The notes under the pieces: generated by a model
The model's input: the letters and a program-made list of their open reading frames with translations, nothing else
The model's database searches: none
What the model was told of the DNA's origin: nothing
Program-made: the position numbers and the translations under genes
Origin: Klenkia soli
GTDB taxonomy: Bacteria > Actinomycetota > Actinomycetes > Mycobacteriales > Geodermatophilaceae
Direction: 5' to 3'
Length of the DNA stretch: 64,000 nucleotides
Assembly (NCBI RefSeq): GCF_900103975.1
Contig: NZ_FNIR01000003.1
Location: 186,001 to 250,000 of the forward strand
Shown: piece by piece, positions 9,101-16,199 of the stretch
Numbering within the stretch: the first letter of the stretch is position 1
Layout of the letters: every line of letters begins with the position of its first letter

Positions 9101-9647
9101 CTCGTGCGGCCACGTCGTAGACGTCGTTCGCTGAGGACATCGTGCGGACGAACCGGGTGGGGTCGAAAGCGTGCACGAGGCTTGGGTGTTCCCCGTCGTC
9201 GTACTCACCCGCGTCTCGGCGAGCCATGAAGTCCGGGTCGGCGAGCCCGTGGAAGGCGGGGTCGGCGATGGACTCGCAGACGTGACGGGTGAAGGCGTTG
9301 CCGTTCTCCTCGTCCATGCCGGCTGCCGTCGATGCGTAGCAGATGAACCGGCTGCTCCCGATGACGACGCTGATCCCAAGGAAGTCGTTGCGGCCTGCCC
9401 GGGTGAGGACCTTGAGGCCGTGCTGTTCCTGCCATCGGAGACGGTGCCTGCGGCCCGTTTCGCTGGATGCCTTCATCATCTCGACCTTGAAGTCGCCGAG
9501 GAAGGTCTTCACATCTGGGAGGTGGCTGTACTGCTTGAGCACCTCGAGCTGGTTGGCGCTGCCCTTCTCGTCACCCTTGCCACTGACGCGCAGGATGAAG
9601 ATGCGGAAGATCGTCTTGCCGACGGTGCGAGCGTGACTGCTGTTCAT
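6135..9647 (-). CDS. Very large divergent serine-recombinase-like protein with three C-terminal zinc fingers, 1170 aa
   Basis: The start ATG has GGAGGGA at good spacing. Residues 13-36 (IFRIFILRVSG, then S-A-N-Q) match the catalytic N-terminus of resolvases and large serine recombinases, with Ser22 in R-V-S. Around residue 160, D-P-T-R-F-V-R resembles the second catalytic Arg region. Residues 230-310 match the recombinase domain (F-x-G-R-L-N-K-A-R-L-G-F-F-P-Y, then TNNQILTELAACGV). A coiled coil lies near 570-640, then an unfamiliar middle region, then C-P-x3-C/C-R-H-C near 930-960. It ends with three repeats of C-x4-C, a GPG segment and H-x3-C at 1000-1032, 1044-1075 and 1093-1123. Typical large serine recombinases have 450-700 residues. 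A role in moving the island or another element is inferred. Confidence 0.6.
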   Translation of the reverse strand: MNSSHARTVGKTIFRIFILRVSGKGDEKGSANQLEVLKQYSHLPDVKTFLGDFKVEMMKASSETGRRHRLRWQEQHGLKVLTRAGRNDFLGISVVIGSSRFICYASTAAGMDEENGNAFTRHVCESIADPAFHGLADPDFMARRDAGEYDDGEHPSLVHAFDPTRFVRTMSSANDVYDVAARERAAFEAKDLHIDPADGPHARMMWMFLAYGSEVESVIGRQRRFVGRLNKARLGFFPYRDGMVPLGGRRVPAEDAPDCHRLDVDDKHITSVARLFQTGLDLSLTNNQILTELAACGVTSGDPKTLDVPVDQLGDSAAKRFFVGRKLEAYRDGELEVEFVGVTDNHFRVGSGHVLTRRWEGLDADGQPDRLGSIAFRLPFPKPTVTGPDGEPRRGWITGLSDEEERDGWNRLLAVRGVDDAGKRPRQPATGAAPLAEQSSQRTRGGPRAGSVAATLFSTWRLDGDERGPRLFTRSHATTASAGPNIEVHQETGPPGRNGGINRKTTVPLANFRGQDVTAAVADLISAGVRSLLDQGLTLDHHRTVLSPGLAAEAHASDPAAEHAERARQLTERLAETQRLAKGYDRTVSALRGEGLEEDDPQLESAIETASEQWSSYRVQRQALRTFLDAPVPTSVASSLPNLDASDPRDLVVGLRGCYATGAAPATFLDALRITLPHGARFEPGTDELQWDLVADVLLATTSGETVTIEGIRVPVDNLRGRGGKTTTSRPAEMAARRMREGQPIDDIPAAGSSRQDVSRAITHHLRETGRFPDDALLAAAVDCPIPETTRILWDYATGVKSSRRTPFTDHVQAVFTGALKPSGRRTGQGTVWSFDLNVDRRLDQLTIVASAADRAAGVRADALAAVLDPLDRRHRRVLDASAALIKGQSSYPPALRRVPTTGHPTGWKGRTVGSLDPDRKRIGLQLCPFDDCAERFATVLVPAVEVLALGAMVICRHCTRAATPPDHPMFTAARRIRFPHSYVAWSDAQVRRTGRTEPCAALDCRKDVGFGPGATWMWDDHRGPVWHDDLCRAGRTSGTHTRCAYALCTIDQGGGPGSIRQEGRGRRTWHGSGCTNAESRRITSRKVEYAVCRSPQCTIDEGGGPGSIRKTGRHRTVHDEQCRRVTRTTEAGLIRRWARERGLLVADNGRLPQSVSAAYRAATAPTVES

Positions 9648-9939
9648 GGGTCCCTCCGGAGCGTGGTCTGACCGAGACCGTGCTGGCCCGACCGGCCAGC
9701 GCAGTCGTCCCGGTCCGATGACCACTCCGCGCGCCAACCCGCCAACCGAGCATCCGGTTCGAGAGTTGGCGCCCTGAGCCGTACGACTGGGGACTGCGGC
9801 TGACAGGCAACGGCTTGCTCTGCGGACGCACCCAAACCGGCAGCGAGACGGCCACAGGCTCCGCGCGAGGGCCTCCTTGCGCATCCGAAGCGGCTCCGGA
9901 CCAGTCGTCAGGTCAACCACGACGACCAAGGAGACGCAC

Positions 9940-10308
9940 GTGACCACTGCCCAAGAGACCCTCCTCAACGCCCTGGGCGAAGAGCTGAACGTCTGGGTCT
10001 TCATCCGTGACCGCCTGCGGACCCATCAGTACGAGATGCGCTGGACAAGGCCCTGGACACTCGCCCGCTTGGCCGCCATGTACGGCGTCCATGTCGCGGA
10101 GCGGGAGCTGAAGTCCTGTGAGCAACGCATCCGTGAGCACTACGACGCTGTCCGGCAAACCGTCGAGGGGTCCCCGGACATCGACGTTGCTCAGATCGTC
10201 GTCAGTGATGACTCCACGACTGCCGACTCGATTGCCGACCAACGCAGCGACGGAACGGTCGATGTCAGCCGGGACGCACCCGGGCACACGAGGAGCACGC
10301 ATGTCTGA
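9940..10308 (+). CDS. Hypothetical protein, 122 aa
   Basis: The GTG start has AAGGAG six bases upstream. The N-terminal 85 residues are predominantly helical and basic, with several Arg/Trp (RDRLRTHQYEMRWTRPWTLA). The C-terminal 35 residues are acidic and polar, probably disordered. It is transcribed divergently from the giant recombinase-like gene, with 292 bases between them, and overlaps the next gene by eight bases. Nothing identifies a function. The position suggests an accessory or regulatory role for the same element. Confidence 0.55.
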   Translation: MTTAQETLLNALGEELNVWVFIRDRLRTHQYEMRWTRPWTLARLAAMYGVHVAERELKSCEQRIREHYDAVRQTVEGSPDIDVAQIVVSDDSTTADSIADQRSDGTVDVSRDAPGHTRSTHV

Positions 10309-10630
10309 CCGGAAAGCCACCATCACGAAGTCCCAGCGGGCTTTGCACGCCGCGGCGGTCAGCCGCGGCCGGGTCCGTGTCCGCGGTCAGGTAGACCGGC
10401 GAGGTGACGGCTACAGCGGCACCTATCGCAACGTCTGGCTGATCGTGGATGCAGGCGGTGCGTTCATCCGGATCACCGCGTCTCCCTCGAGCCCACTCGG
10501 GGCGGCGCCCGTCGGCGGCACCGTCGAGCTGACAACCCGCCTGACCGGCAACGTGGATCTCGGAACGGTCGCCGCAGGGAACATCTACCGCGGCGAACGA
10601 GCGCAGGTCATCGACCTGAACGTCCCCTGA
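10301..10630 (+). CDS. Hypothetical small beta-rich protein, 109 aa
   Basis: The ATG has AGGAG upstream and lies inside the end of the previous gene, so the two are coupled. After a short basic N-terminus (DRKATITKSQRALH), the protein is a run of beta-strands (RVRVRGQVDRR, NVWLIVDAGGAFIRITA, GGTVELTTRLTG) compatible with an OB-fold or similar small barrel. A nucleic-acid-binding role is possible but not shown. No metal or catalytic motifs are present. Confidence 0.55.
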   Translation: MSDRKATITKSQRALHAAAVSRGRVRVRGQVDRRGDGYSGTYRNVWLIVDAGGAFIRITASPSSPLGAAPVGGTVELTTRLTGNVDLGTVAAGNIYRGERAQVIDLNVP

Positions 10631-10960
10631 TTCGGGCCTGACGGGGTGGAAGACCTCGGCTCTCACGGCCTCTGGCCATCGAGTAACACAGGCGGACCTT
10701 CAGCAGTTCGTCATGACTGCATCGCGGGTCCCGGGCTTGACATCTTGTGGCCCGGGGCCCGCGTTGTCCGGCGGGGACGGTCGTGAAGAGCTCGGACGGC
10801 GTCACAGCAACTCCCCAGGCGGGCCCCTCGACGGCGTGACGCACGTCTCTGGTTTGCCTACGATCATCACGCACCGGTTCCACGACGACCGGTGGCCTCA
10901 ACCCGCCGTTCAGCGACCGTCGGCGAGGTCGTCGACAGGTCGGGCGGGACGGGGGAGTGC
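10631..10960. other. Noncoding region upstream of the CBASS-like operon
   Basis: This 330-base gap contains no supported gene. It holds a candidate promoter at 10836-10864, a TTGACA at 10737-10742 without a good -10 partner, and scattered GC-rich repeats. It is the likely control region of the six-gene operon that follows. Confidence 0.5.
10836..10864 (+). promoter_or_regulatory. Candidate promoter of the six-gene operon
   Basis: GTGACG at 10836-10841 and TACGAT at 10859-10864 are separated by 17 bases. That is a reasonable actinobacterial -35/-10 pair about 95 bases before the sigma-like gene. It was found by eye, and no transcript data are available. Confidence 0.3.
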
Positions 10961-11953
10961 GTGAGCGAGTACGACCAGTGGCTGCTGGACGGTGACGTCG
11001 AGGCCGGCCTACGGCTGCTGCGCCGGATCACCGCACAAGCCCTCCGCACCGGCCCCTTCCCGCCGCCGCAGGGCTACGACCGGTGGAGCGACGACGCAGT
11101 CGACGAGCTGCTGGTGGAGATGATCGTCAAGAAGGGCGGCACCGCGTTCCTGCTCGACGCCTTGGCGTCGGTCGACAACCAAGGCTCCGCGGAGCGGTAC
11201 CTGCTGGCGACGGTGCAGAACTTCCAGAAGGACCAGGCGAAGGCCACCGAGCACGGCAAGCTGCGTGAGCGCCTGAAGAACGTGCTCGGCAAGGACTCCC
11301 GGTTCATGTTCGTCACCAGCCCCCACGACGGCTGGCGGCTGGTCGACGGCCCCGCGCAGTGGTGGCAGGGCGACATCGCGGACCTGCACCGCACCGCCCT
11401 GCAGGTCCGCGGGGTGTCCATCCCCTCGTGGAACACCGCCGGCCCCACCGCTGGTCCAGCTCGGCACGCCCTCACCACCGTGGCCGTCGCGGTGCTCACC
11501 GACGTCAACGGCACCGTGCGGGCCGAGGACCTGGCCCAGATCCTGCTGGAGCGGTTCCGCCACGAGATCGCTCCGGAGTCCGTCGGCGAGCTGTTCCTCT
11601 CGGACGACGATGAGCAGATCGGGCGCACCGACGAAAAGCTCGAGCACGCACTCACGGGGATCAGCGCCGAAGAGCTGTGGGCGCGGCTCACCAGCGAGCA
11701 GCGTGCCATCGTGCCCTACCTGATCACGCCGGGCGACGCCGCCCCATTACTCGGCATCGGTCCGAAGGAGGCAGCCGCACGCCGGGCTCAGGTCTTCGAG
11801 CTGGTGCGGCTGGCGACCGTCGACGACCCCCGCGCTGACGAGGTGGTGATGGCCTTGCTCGACATCGCGTCGCCGTCGGCCGGGCCGGCCGAAGGGATGG
11901 CTCGTCTGTCCCGGGAGGAACCGACCGACATCGAAGGGAGGATGAGCTCGTGA
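10961..11953 (+). CDS. Sigma-70-like protein, first gene of CBASS-like operon, 330 aa
   Basis: The GTG start has GGGGGA upstream. Residues about 35-105 resemble sigma region 2: YDRWSDDAVDELLVEMIV, then a helix ending RYLLATVQNFQKDQAKA, like the RNxxxDxxR segment of ECF factors. Residues about 235-280 (LTSEQRAIVPYL, then APLLGIGPKEAAARR) resemble the helix-turn-helix of region 4. The match is weak, and it could be a degenerate sigma used as a regulator. Its end overlaps the next gene (GTGA). In ECF pairs the next gene is often an anti-sigma factor. Here it is an HTH protein followed by a protease, suggesting a switch that releases transcription of the operon. That is inference. Confidence 0.5.
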   Translation: MSEYDQWLLDGDVEAGLRLLRRITAQALRTGPFPPPQGYDRWSDDAVDELLVEMIVKKGGTAFLLDALASVDNQGSAERYLLATVQNFQKDQAKATEHGKLRERLKNVLGKDSRFMFVTSPHDGWRLVDGPAQWWQGDIADLHRTALQVRGVSIPSWNTAGPTAGPARHALTTVAVAVLTDVNGTVRAEDLAQILLERFRHEIAPESVGELFLSDDDEQIGRTDEKLEHALTGISAEELWARLTSEQRAIVPYLITPGDAAPLLGIGPKEAAARRAQVFELVRLATVDDPRADEVVMALLDIASPSAGPAEGMARLSREEPTDIEGRMSS

Positions 11954-12831
11954 CCGAAGTCGAGGGCACTTCAGCTGCCCGGTTACGAGCAGCTTTGACC
12001 GCAGCGGCGCTTCCTGCGGCGGTGCGACGAGCTTGGACAGATCAACCGCCGACCCCCGCGCCAGGGCAGATCTGGCGGGCCCGATGGGGATCGGTCACCC
12101 TGTTGCTGCTCGTCTTGGAGGCCTCACGTCGCTCCGTGCGGGCCGTCCCGATCAGCCTGGACGCTAGTGCCGCCGACGACAGCGCAGCCATCTTGAGCCC
12201 GGAGAGCAGCGATCTCGCCTGCTCGCTGGTCGTATGGCTGGACGACGCCACGTCGCTCCCGCTGCGCGTCCTGGACCGCTACCTCGGATCACTGACTGTC
12301 GACGCCGGAGAACTGGACGCGGCCGAACGCGGCCAGCCGGTGCTCACCCACGCCGATGAGCGCGCCGTGCAGCGGGCGCGGCTACAGGACATCCTCGACG
12401 TCTTCGTCGCCGCCCGCTGGGCTCCGGAGGGTGCCGGCAACCTCAAGGAGCTCCTGGGCGCCGCCGACGTCAAGGAGCTCGCGCAGGCGCTGCAAGAGCC
12501 CCCTCGCACCGTTATCGCGCTTCGCCGCGGCAGGGCGTCGCTCAGCCCCGAGCAGGCCGAGCGCCTGGCACCGGTCATCCACCTACCGGTCGAGACGTTG
12601 CTGGCGGCCAACCCGTCGCTGCCGGAGGACCTCGTCGCCGATTTGGACCATCCGGCCTACCGGGCCAAGGTGGTCGCCCTCGCGGAGCGTCGCAACGTCG
12701 ACGAGACCGAGGCGTGGCTGACCGCAGGCTTCGCCGTGGCCGCCGTGGCGCACCGGCAGACAGAAGGCGAGAAGCCCGCGTGGACCGACCGGCTCGACCG
12801 CTACTTCGCGCTGGTGCTCGATGAGCCTTGA
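11950..12831 (+). CDS. HTH-containing regulatory protein, CapH/anti-sigma-like position, 293 aa
   Basis: The first 130 residues are unrecognised, with a hydrophobic strand (SVTLLLLVLEA). Residues about 175-215 (DVKELAQALQEPPRTVIALR, then SPEQAERLAPV and the helix after it) read as an XRE-like helix-turn-helix. The C-terminal 70 residues are helical. The gene sits between a sigma-like protein and an ImmA/IrrE peptidase, overlapping both by 4 and 11 bases. In known CBASS operons a repressor (CapH) is encoded next to an ImmA-type peptidase (CapP) that cleaves it. By position this protein would be the substrate of the peptidase and the inhibitor of the sigma-like protein. That role is inferred. 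Confidence 0.5.
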   Translation: MTEVEGTSAARLRAALTAAALPAAVRRAWTDQPPTPAPGQIWRARWGSVTLLLLVLEASRRSVRAVPISLDASAADDSAAILSPESSDLACSLVVWLDDATSLPLRVLDRYLGSLTVDAGELDAAERGQPVLTHADERAVQRARLQDILDVFVAARWAPEGAGNLKELLGAADVKELAQALQEPPRTVIALRRGRASLSPEQAERLAPVIHLPVETLLAANPSLPEDLVADLDHPAYRAKVVALAERRNVDETEAWLTAGFAVAAVAHRQTEGEKPAWTDRLDRYFALVLDEP

Positions 12832-13873
12832 GATTCCCGTGCGCCGCGACACCGTCCGTCGGCAGGCGGAGGCGATGCTCACCGTTCTCGACAGCCTCCT
12901 GCCCGGCCACCGCGACGCGCTCGGTCGGGATCCCGTCGAGGTTCTGCGCACCTGGCCGGAGGTCGATTATCGGGAGGTGCCGCCGGCCGAGACCGGCAGC
13001 CGATGCAGCGTCGCCGGCGCCTACTACGGCTCCGAGGATCCACCCCTGCTCACGGTGGCCGACGCCACCAGCCCCGGACGCCGGGCGTTCACCGCGCTGC
13101 ACGAGCTCGGTCACCACCTCCAGCAGTCCGATCCCGACCTCGCCGAGACCGTCGACCTGCACGAGGCCGCCGCCGATCAGTTCGAGGACGCCGCCTGCGA
13201 CGCCTTCGCCGCCGACGTAATCCTCTCCGAGGAGCTCGTCACCCGTCATCTGCCCGCGGGCACGCCGACCGCCGACAACGTCGTGGCCCTGCGCCGCGGC
13301 TCCACCGCCTCCCGCGCCGCCGTCTGCGTCCGCGCCGCGCAGCATCTGAGCTCACCGGGCCATGTGCTGCTCCTCGACGCGGAGGGCACCGTCCAGTTCG
13401 CCGCCTCGCATCTCATGCCCCGGCCCGGCCGCGGCAGCGACCAGAGCTCGGCCGAGGTCATCCGCCACGCCCTCGGCAACCCCACGGGACAGGGCCGGTC
13501 GCGCGGCCGTACCCGCCTCCTGTACCGCAACGGCATCCAGGGGGACGAGCTTTACGCCCAGGCGGCACCGATGGACGGCTACCTCCTCGTCGTCGCCGTC
13601 ACCGACCACGCCCCCTGGGAGACCGGGTTCACCCTGCCGATCGCGCAGAACGGCCCCGCGGCCGCCTGGCGGATCTGCGTCCGCCCCGAGTGCGGCGAGG
13701 AGTTCCGGACCTTCGAGGGCCCGTGCGCTCGCTGTGGCAACCACACCTGCACGAAGTGCGGCCGCTGCGCCTGCGCCCCCGCCGTGAAGGAACGGGACTG
13801 CACCCGCTGCGGCCTCCGCCTGCCCGCACGGCTCTTCGACGGCGCCGCCAACCGCTGCCGCGACTGCTCCTGA
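12821..13873 (+). CDS. ImmA/IrrE-family metallopeptidase with C-terminal zinc ribbons, 350 aa
   Basis: H-E-L-G-H at residues 94-98 is the zinc-binding motif of ImmA/IrrE/CapP peptidases. A downstream helix with E-x-A-x-x-x-F-A-A-D (about 142-152) supplies the third ligand region. Residues 160-285 include a beta-rich domain (HVLLLDAEGTVQFAA, YLLVVAVTDHAPW) of the kind that follows the peptidase in this family. Residues 288-350 are Cys-rich with at least five C-x2-C or C-x4-C pairs, making two or more zinc ribbons. The ribbons may sense nucleic acid. CapP is known to respond to ssDNA, but a ribbon tail is not its usual form. The gene overlaps the HTH gene upstream. Confidence 0.8.
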   Translation: MSLEIPVRRDTVRRQAEAMLTVLDSLLPGHRDALGRDPVEVLRTWPEVDYREVPPAETGSRCSVAGAYYGSEDPPLLTVADATSPGRRAFTALHELGHHLQQSDPDLAETVDLHEAAADQFEDAACDAFAADVILSEELVTRHLPAGTPTADNVVALRRGSTASRAAVCVRAAQHLSSPGHVLLLDAEGTVQFAASHLMPRPGRGSDQSSAEVIRHALGNPTGQGRSRGRTRLLYRNGIQGDELYAQAAPMDGYLLVVAVTDHAPWETGFTLPIAQNGPAAAWRICVRPECGEEFRTFEGPCARCGNHTCTKCGRCACAPAVKERDCTRCGLRLPARLFDGAANRCRDCS

Positions 13874-14005
13874 ACTTCCTGACCACGATCGCCCTCTCCG
13901 GCCGAGATGGCTCGTCTGTCCCAGGTGAGGCCCCATGGCCCACCGCCGCGCAGCACCGACCTGCGCGGAGGGACACGACAGTCGGCACGAGAGGACACAC
14001 AACTG

Positions 14006-15043
14006 ATGAGTGACAAGCCCCCCACCCTGGAGCAGCTGCTCACCCAGGCCCGGAGCCGCATCCAGATCACCGAGGAGGAGATCAAGGAGGCCCGGCGGCG
14101 CCGCGAGCTCATCGCCCGCGCGCTGCGCAAGGCGTTCCCCGGCTCCCGGGTCTACTTCAACGGCAGCCTCGCCCACGGCGACGCCCTGACCCCGCTGACC
14201 GACATCGACCTCGGCATCGTCATCGCCGAGGCCAAGGACACCCACGGCCCCGGCACGAAGGGTCCGCGTGACCTGATGGACCGCGCCGCCGACGCGATCC
14301 GGGACGCGCTCGGCGAGGAGTTCCCCAAGCTCACCGTGACCGTCGAAGGCTGCACCCGCGCGGTGCTCGTCCGCTTCGGCGACCCCGTACACGCCGGCGA
14401 GAAGGACTTCACCGCCGACGTCATCTGCGCCATCGACAGCGCGGACGCCCTGGGCCTGTTCATCCCGAAGGCGCCCGGCTGGTCCCGCTCGGACCCCGAG
14501 ACACACACCCGGATGGTGCGCCAGGCGATCGAGGACACCCGCGTCGCGTTCGCGCACATCGTCCGCCTGCTCAAGCATTGGAACCGCAGCAACGGCATGC
14601 CCCTGGTTAGCTGGAACATCAAGGCCCTCGCGCTGGGCTGCATCACCGCCCCCACGACGCAGCTGGCCGGCCTGTCGGAGTGGTTCACCCACGCCGCCGA
14701 CGAGCTGGACAAGGGCCTCACCGAGGACCCGGCGCGGGTCGCCGAGAAGCCGATCAAGCTGGGCAAGGACTGGACGCGCACCCAGGTCGTCACCGCCCTC
14801 CGCGACGCCGGCAAGCGCCTCGACGAGGCCGCCCGCCTCGAGCGCGACCTCTACCCCCTGCTCGCCCACGACGAGCTGGCCAAGCTCTTCGATGACGAGG
14901 AGATGCTGCCGCGCCCGGACCAGGACGCTGTACGGGCCGAGGAAGCTCGCCGGATCCAGCGCAGCCGCAACGGCGCCCCCGCCACCGGCACCGGTGCCGG
15001 TGCCGGCCGCCCCCGGGTCCCGGTCCGGAGCTGGGCTCCGTGA
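14006..15043 (+). CDS. CD-NTase-like nucleotidyltransferase (CBASS-type signalling enzyme), 345 aa
   Basis: Residues 50-70 show the nucleotidyltransferase signature: F-N-G-S-L-x-H-G-D, then T-D-I-D-L with Asp66 and Asp68. The third carboxylate is Asp138 in F-T-A-D-V. A helix with R-L-L-K-H-W-N near 190 is typical of cGAS/DncV-like enzymes. These make cyclic or linear oligonucleotide messengers that activate an effector on phage infection. The product cannot be predicted here. The last 30 residues are an Ala/Gly/Arg tail ending S-W-A-P, likely flexible. The start ATG lacks a close Shine-Dalgarno, and an in-frame ATG at 13907 would add 33 residues. Its stop overlaps the E2-like gene (GTGA). Confidence 0.75.
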   Translation: MSDKPPTLEQLLTQARSRIQITEEEIKEARRRRELIARALRKAFPGSRVYFNGSLAHGDALTPLTDIDLGIVIAEAKDTHGPGTKGPRDLMDRAADAIRDALGEEFPKLTVTVEGCTRAVLVRFGDPVHAGEKDFTADVICAIDSADALGLFIPKAPGWSRSDPETHTRMVRQAIEDTRVAFAHIVRLLKHWNRSNGMPLVSWNIKALALGCITAPTTQLAGLSEWFTHAADELDKGLTEDPARVAEKPIKLGKDWTRTQVVTALRDAGKRLDEAARLERDLYPLLAHDELAKLFDDEEMLPRPDQDAVRAEEARRIQRSRNGAPATGTGAGAGRPRVPVRSWAP

Positions 15044-15549
15044 CGGTGTCCATCCACGGCCTCCTGTGGACCCAGCAGCCCGACCTCTCCTGGTACGGCC
15101 TGCAGCCGTGGTGGCAGCGATGGCTGGAGGCCGGCGCCCGTGCTGAGCACGGCGCTGACCTCCAGCTGGACCTCGACCTCGACCGGATCACCTACCGGCT
15201 GCCGCTCGAGGTCCGGGGCCGCCGGGACCCCGTCGACCTCCAGATCGAGTTCCACCGCTGGCCCCGGTATGACTGCTACGACCTGCTGCCGGAGGAGTAC
15301 CCCCGAGTGTTCGCCGCTCCGGGGGCGACCTCCCCGCATCGGATGCCCACCGACGACGCGCTCTGCCTCTACTTCCCCGACTCCCCGCCCTGGCGTCGGT
15401 GGCGACCGGTCGACGGGCTGCTGGCGCTGATCGACCTGGCCCGCGACCACGTCTTCTTCGAGGACTACTGGCGCGCCACGGGCGGTCAGCGTGGAGGGAC
15501 CTGGCTGGGTGACGAGGCGCCGCACGGTTTTCCGGAGGTGGCGGCATGA
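15040..15549 (+). CDS. E2-like protein of CBASS type II-short kind, 169 aa
   Basis: The C-terminal half carries the pattern of CBASS-associated E2 proteins: H100, then L-C-L-Y-F-P with the candidate catalytic Cys109, a Trp a few residues on (W118), an amphipathic helix, an E-D-Y-W-R-A-T-G segment and T-W-L-G-D-E-x-x-H near the end. In E2-only CBASS such proteins act on the C-terminus of the CD-NTase. No E1, JAB peptidase or ubiquitin-like gene is nearby, so this is the short form. Four-base overlaps with both neighbours (GTGA, ATGA) argue for fixed stoichiometry. Enzymatic activity is inferred from pattern only. Confidence 0.7.
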   Translation: MTVSIHGLLWTQQPDLSWYGLQPWWQRWLEAGARAEHGADLQLDLDLDRITYRLPLEVRGRRDPVDLQIEFHRWPRYDCYDLLPEEYPRVFAAPGATSPHRMPTDDALCLYFPDSPPWRRWRPVDGLLALIDLARDHVFFEDYWRATGGQRGGTWLGDEAPHGFPEVAA

Positions 15550-16115
15550 GCCCGGCCCTCTTCGCGGCCGCCGCCGGCAAGGCGCAGCAGTCCGATCCCG
15601 GCTTCTGGGAGGGGCTCACCGCGGGCGACGTCGCCACCTTCACCGGCGCGATCGCCACCATCATCGTGGGGATCGTCGCCGCTTTCGTCGCGGTCAGGGC
15701 GTACAAGACCCAGCAGCGGGAGACCCGGCGACAGGAGAAGGCGAAGCTCTACGCCGAGGCGGTGCGCGCGGTTGAGGACTACATGGAGGCGCCGTACCGC
15801 ATCATGCGGAAGGACGGCTCGGCCGAGGCCCGCCGCGAGATCACCCAGCACATCAGTGACGTGAAGTCCCGGATCAGCTACTACACCGGGTTGCTGGCCA
15901 TCCATGGCACCACGGACGTGTGCGCCGCCTACGCGACGTTCGTCACCGCGGCGCAGCGGGAGGCCGGGCAACAGATGACCGCCGCCTGGGACGTCAAGCC
16001 GGTCAAGAAGGACAAGGACGTCCCTCTCCGCACCGCGCCGCTGCCGAGGGCCGCCACCGACGCCGCCCGCACGAGCCTCGTGACGATCCTGAAGGCCGAC
16101 CTCGAGTCGAAGTAG
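15546..16115 (+). CDS. Single-TM protein, candidate effector of the CBASS-like operon, 189 aa
   Basis: One strong hydrophobic helix spans about residues 29-51 (from F32 through IATIIVGIVAAFVAV), followed by a basic stretch R-A-Y-K-T-Q-Q-R and a long, mostly helical cytosolic part with conserved-looking Tyr/Arg positions (EDYMEAPYRIMR, SRISYYTGLLAIHG). Membrane effectors of CBASS usually have two to four TM helices (for example the S-2TM or Cap14/15 types), so a one-TM protein is less common. It is the last gene of the operon and directly follows the E2-like gene. Pore formation or membrane damage is inferred from position. The protein family itself is not recognised. Confidence 0.55.
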   Translation: MSPALFAAAAGKAQQSDPGFWEGLTAGDVATFTGAIATIIVGIVAAFVAVRAYKTQQRETRRQEKAKLYAEAVRAVEDYMEAPYRIMRKDGSAEARREITQHISDVKSRISYYTGLLAIHGTTDVCAAYATFVTAAQREAGQQMTAAWDVKPVKKDKDVPLRTAPLPRAATDAARTSLVTILKADLESK

Positions 16116-16199
16116 CCGTCCGCAGCATGCGCGTCACTTCCAGCGATGAGGCTGGGGGATGTCCAGAACCTCCTCGGCATCGACGCGGTCAGGCTGCTG

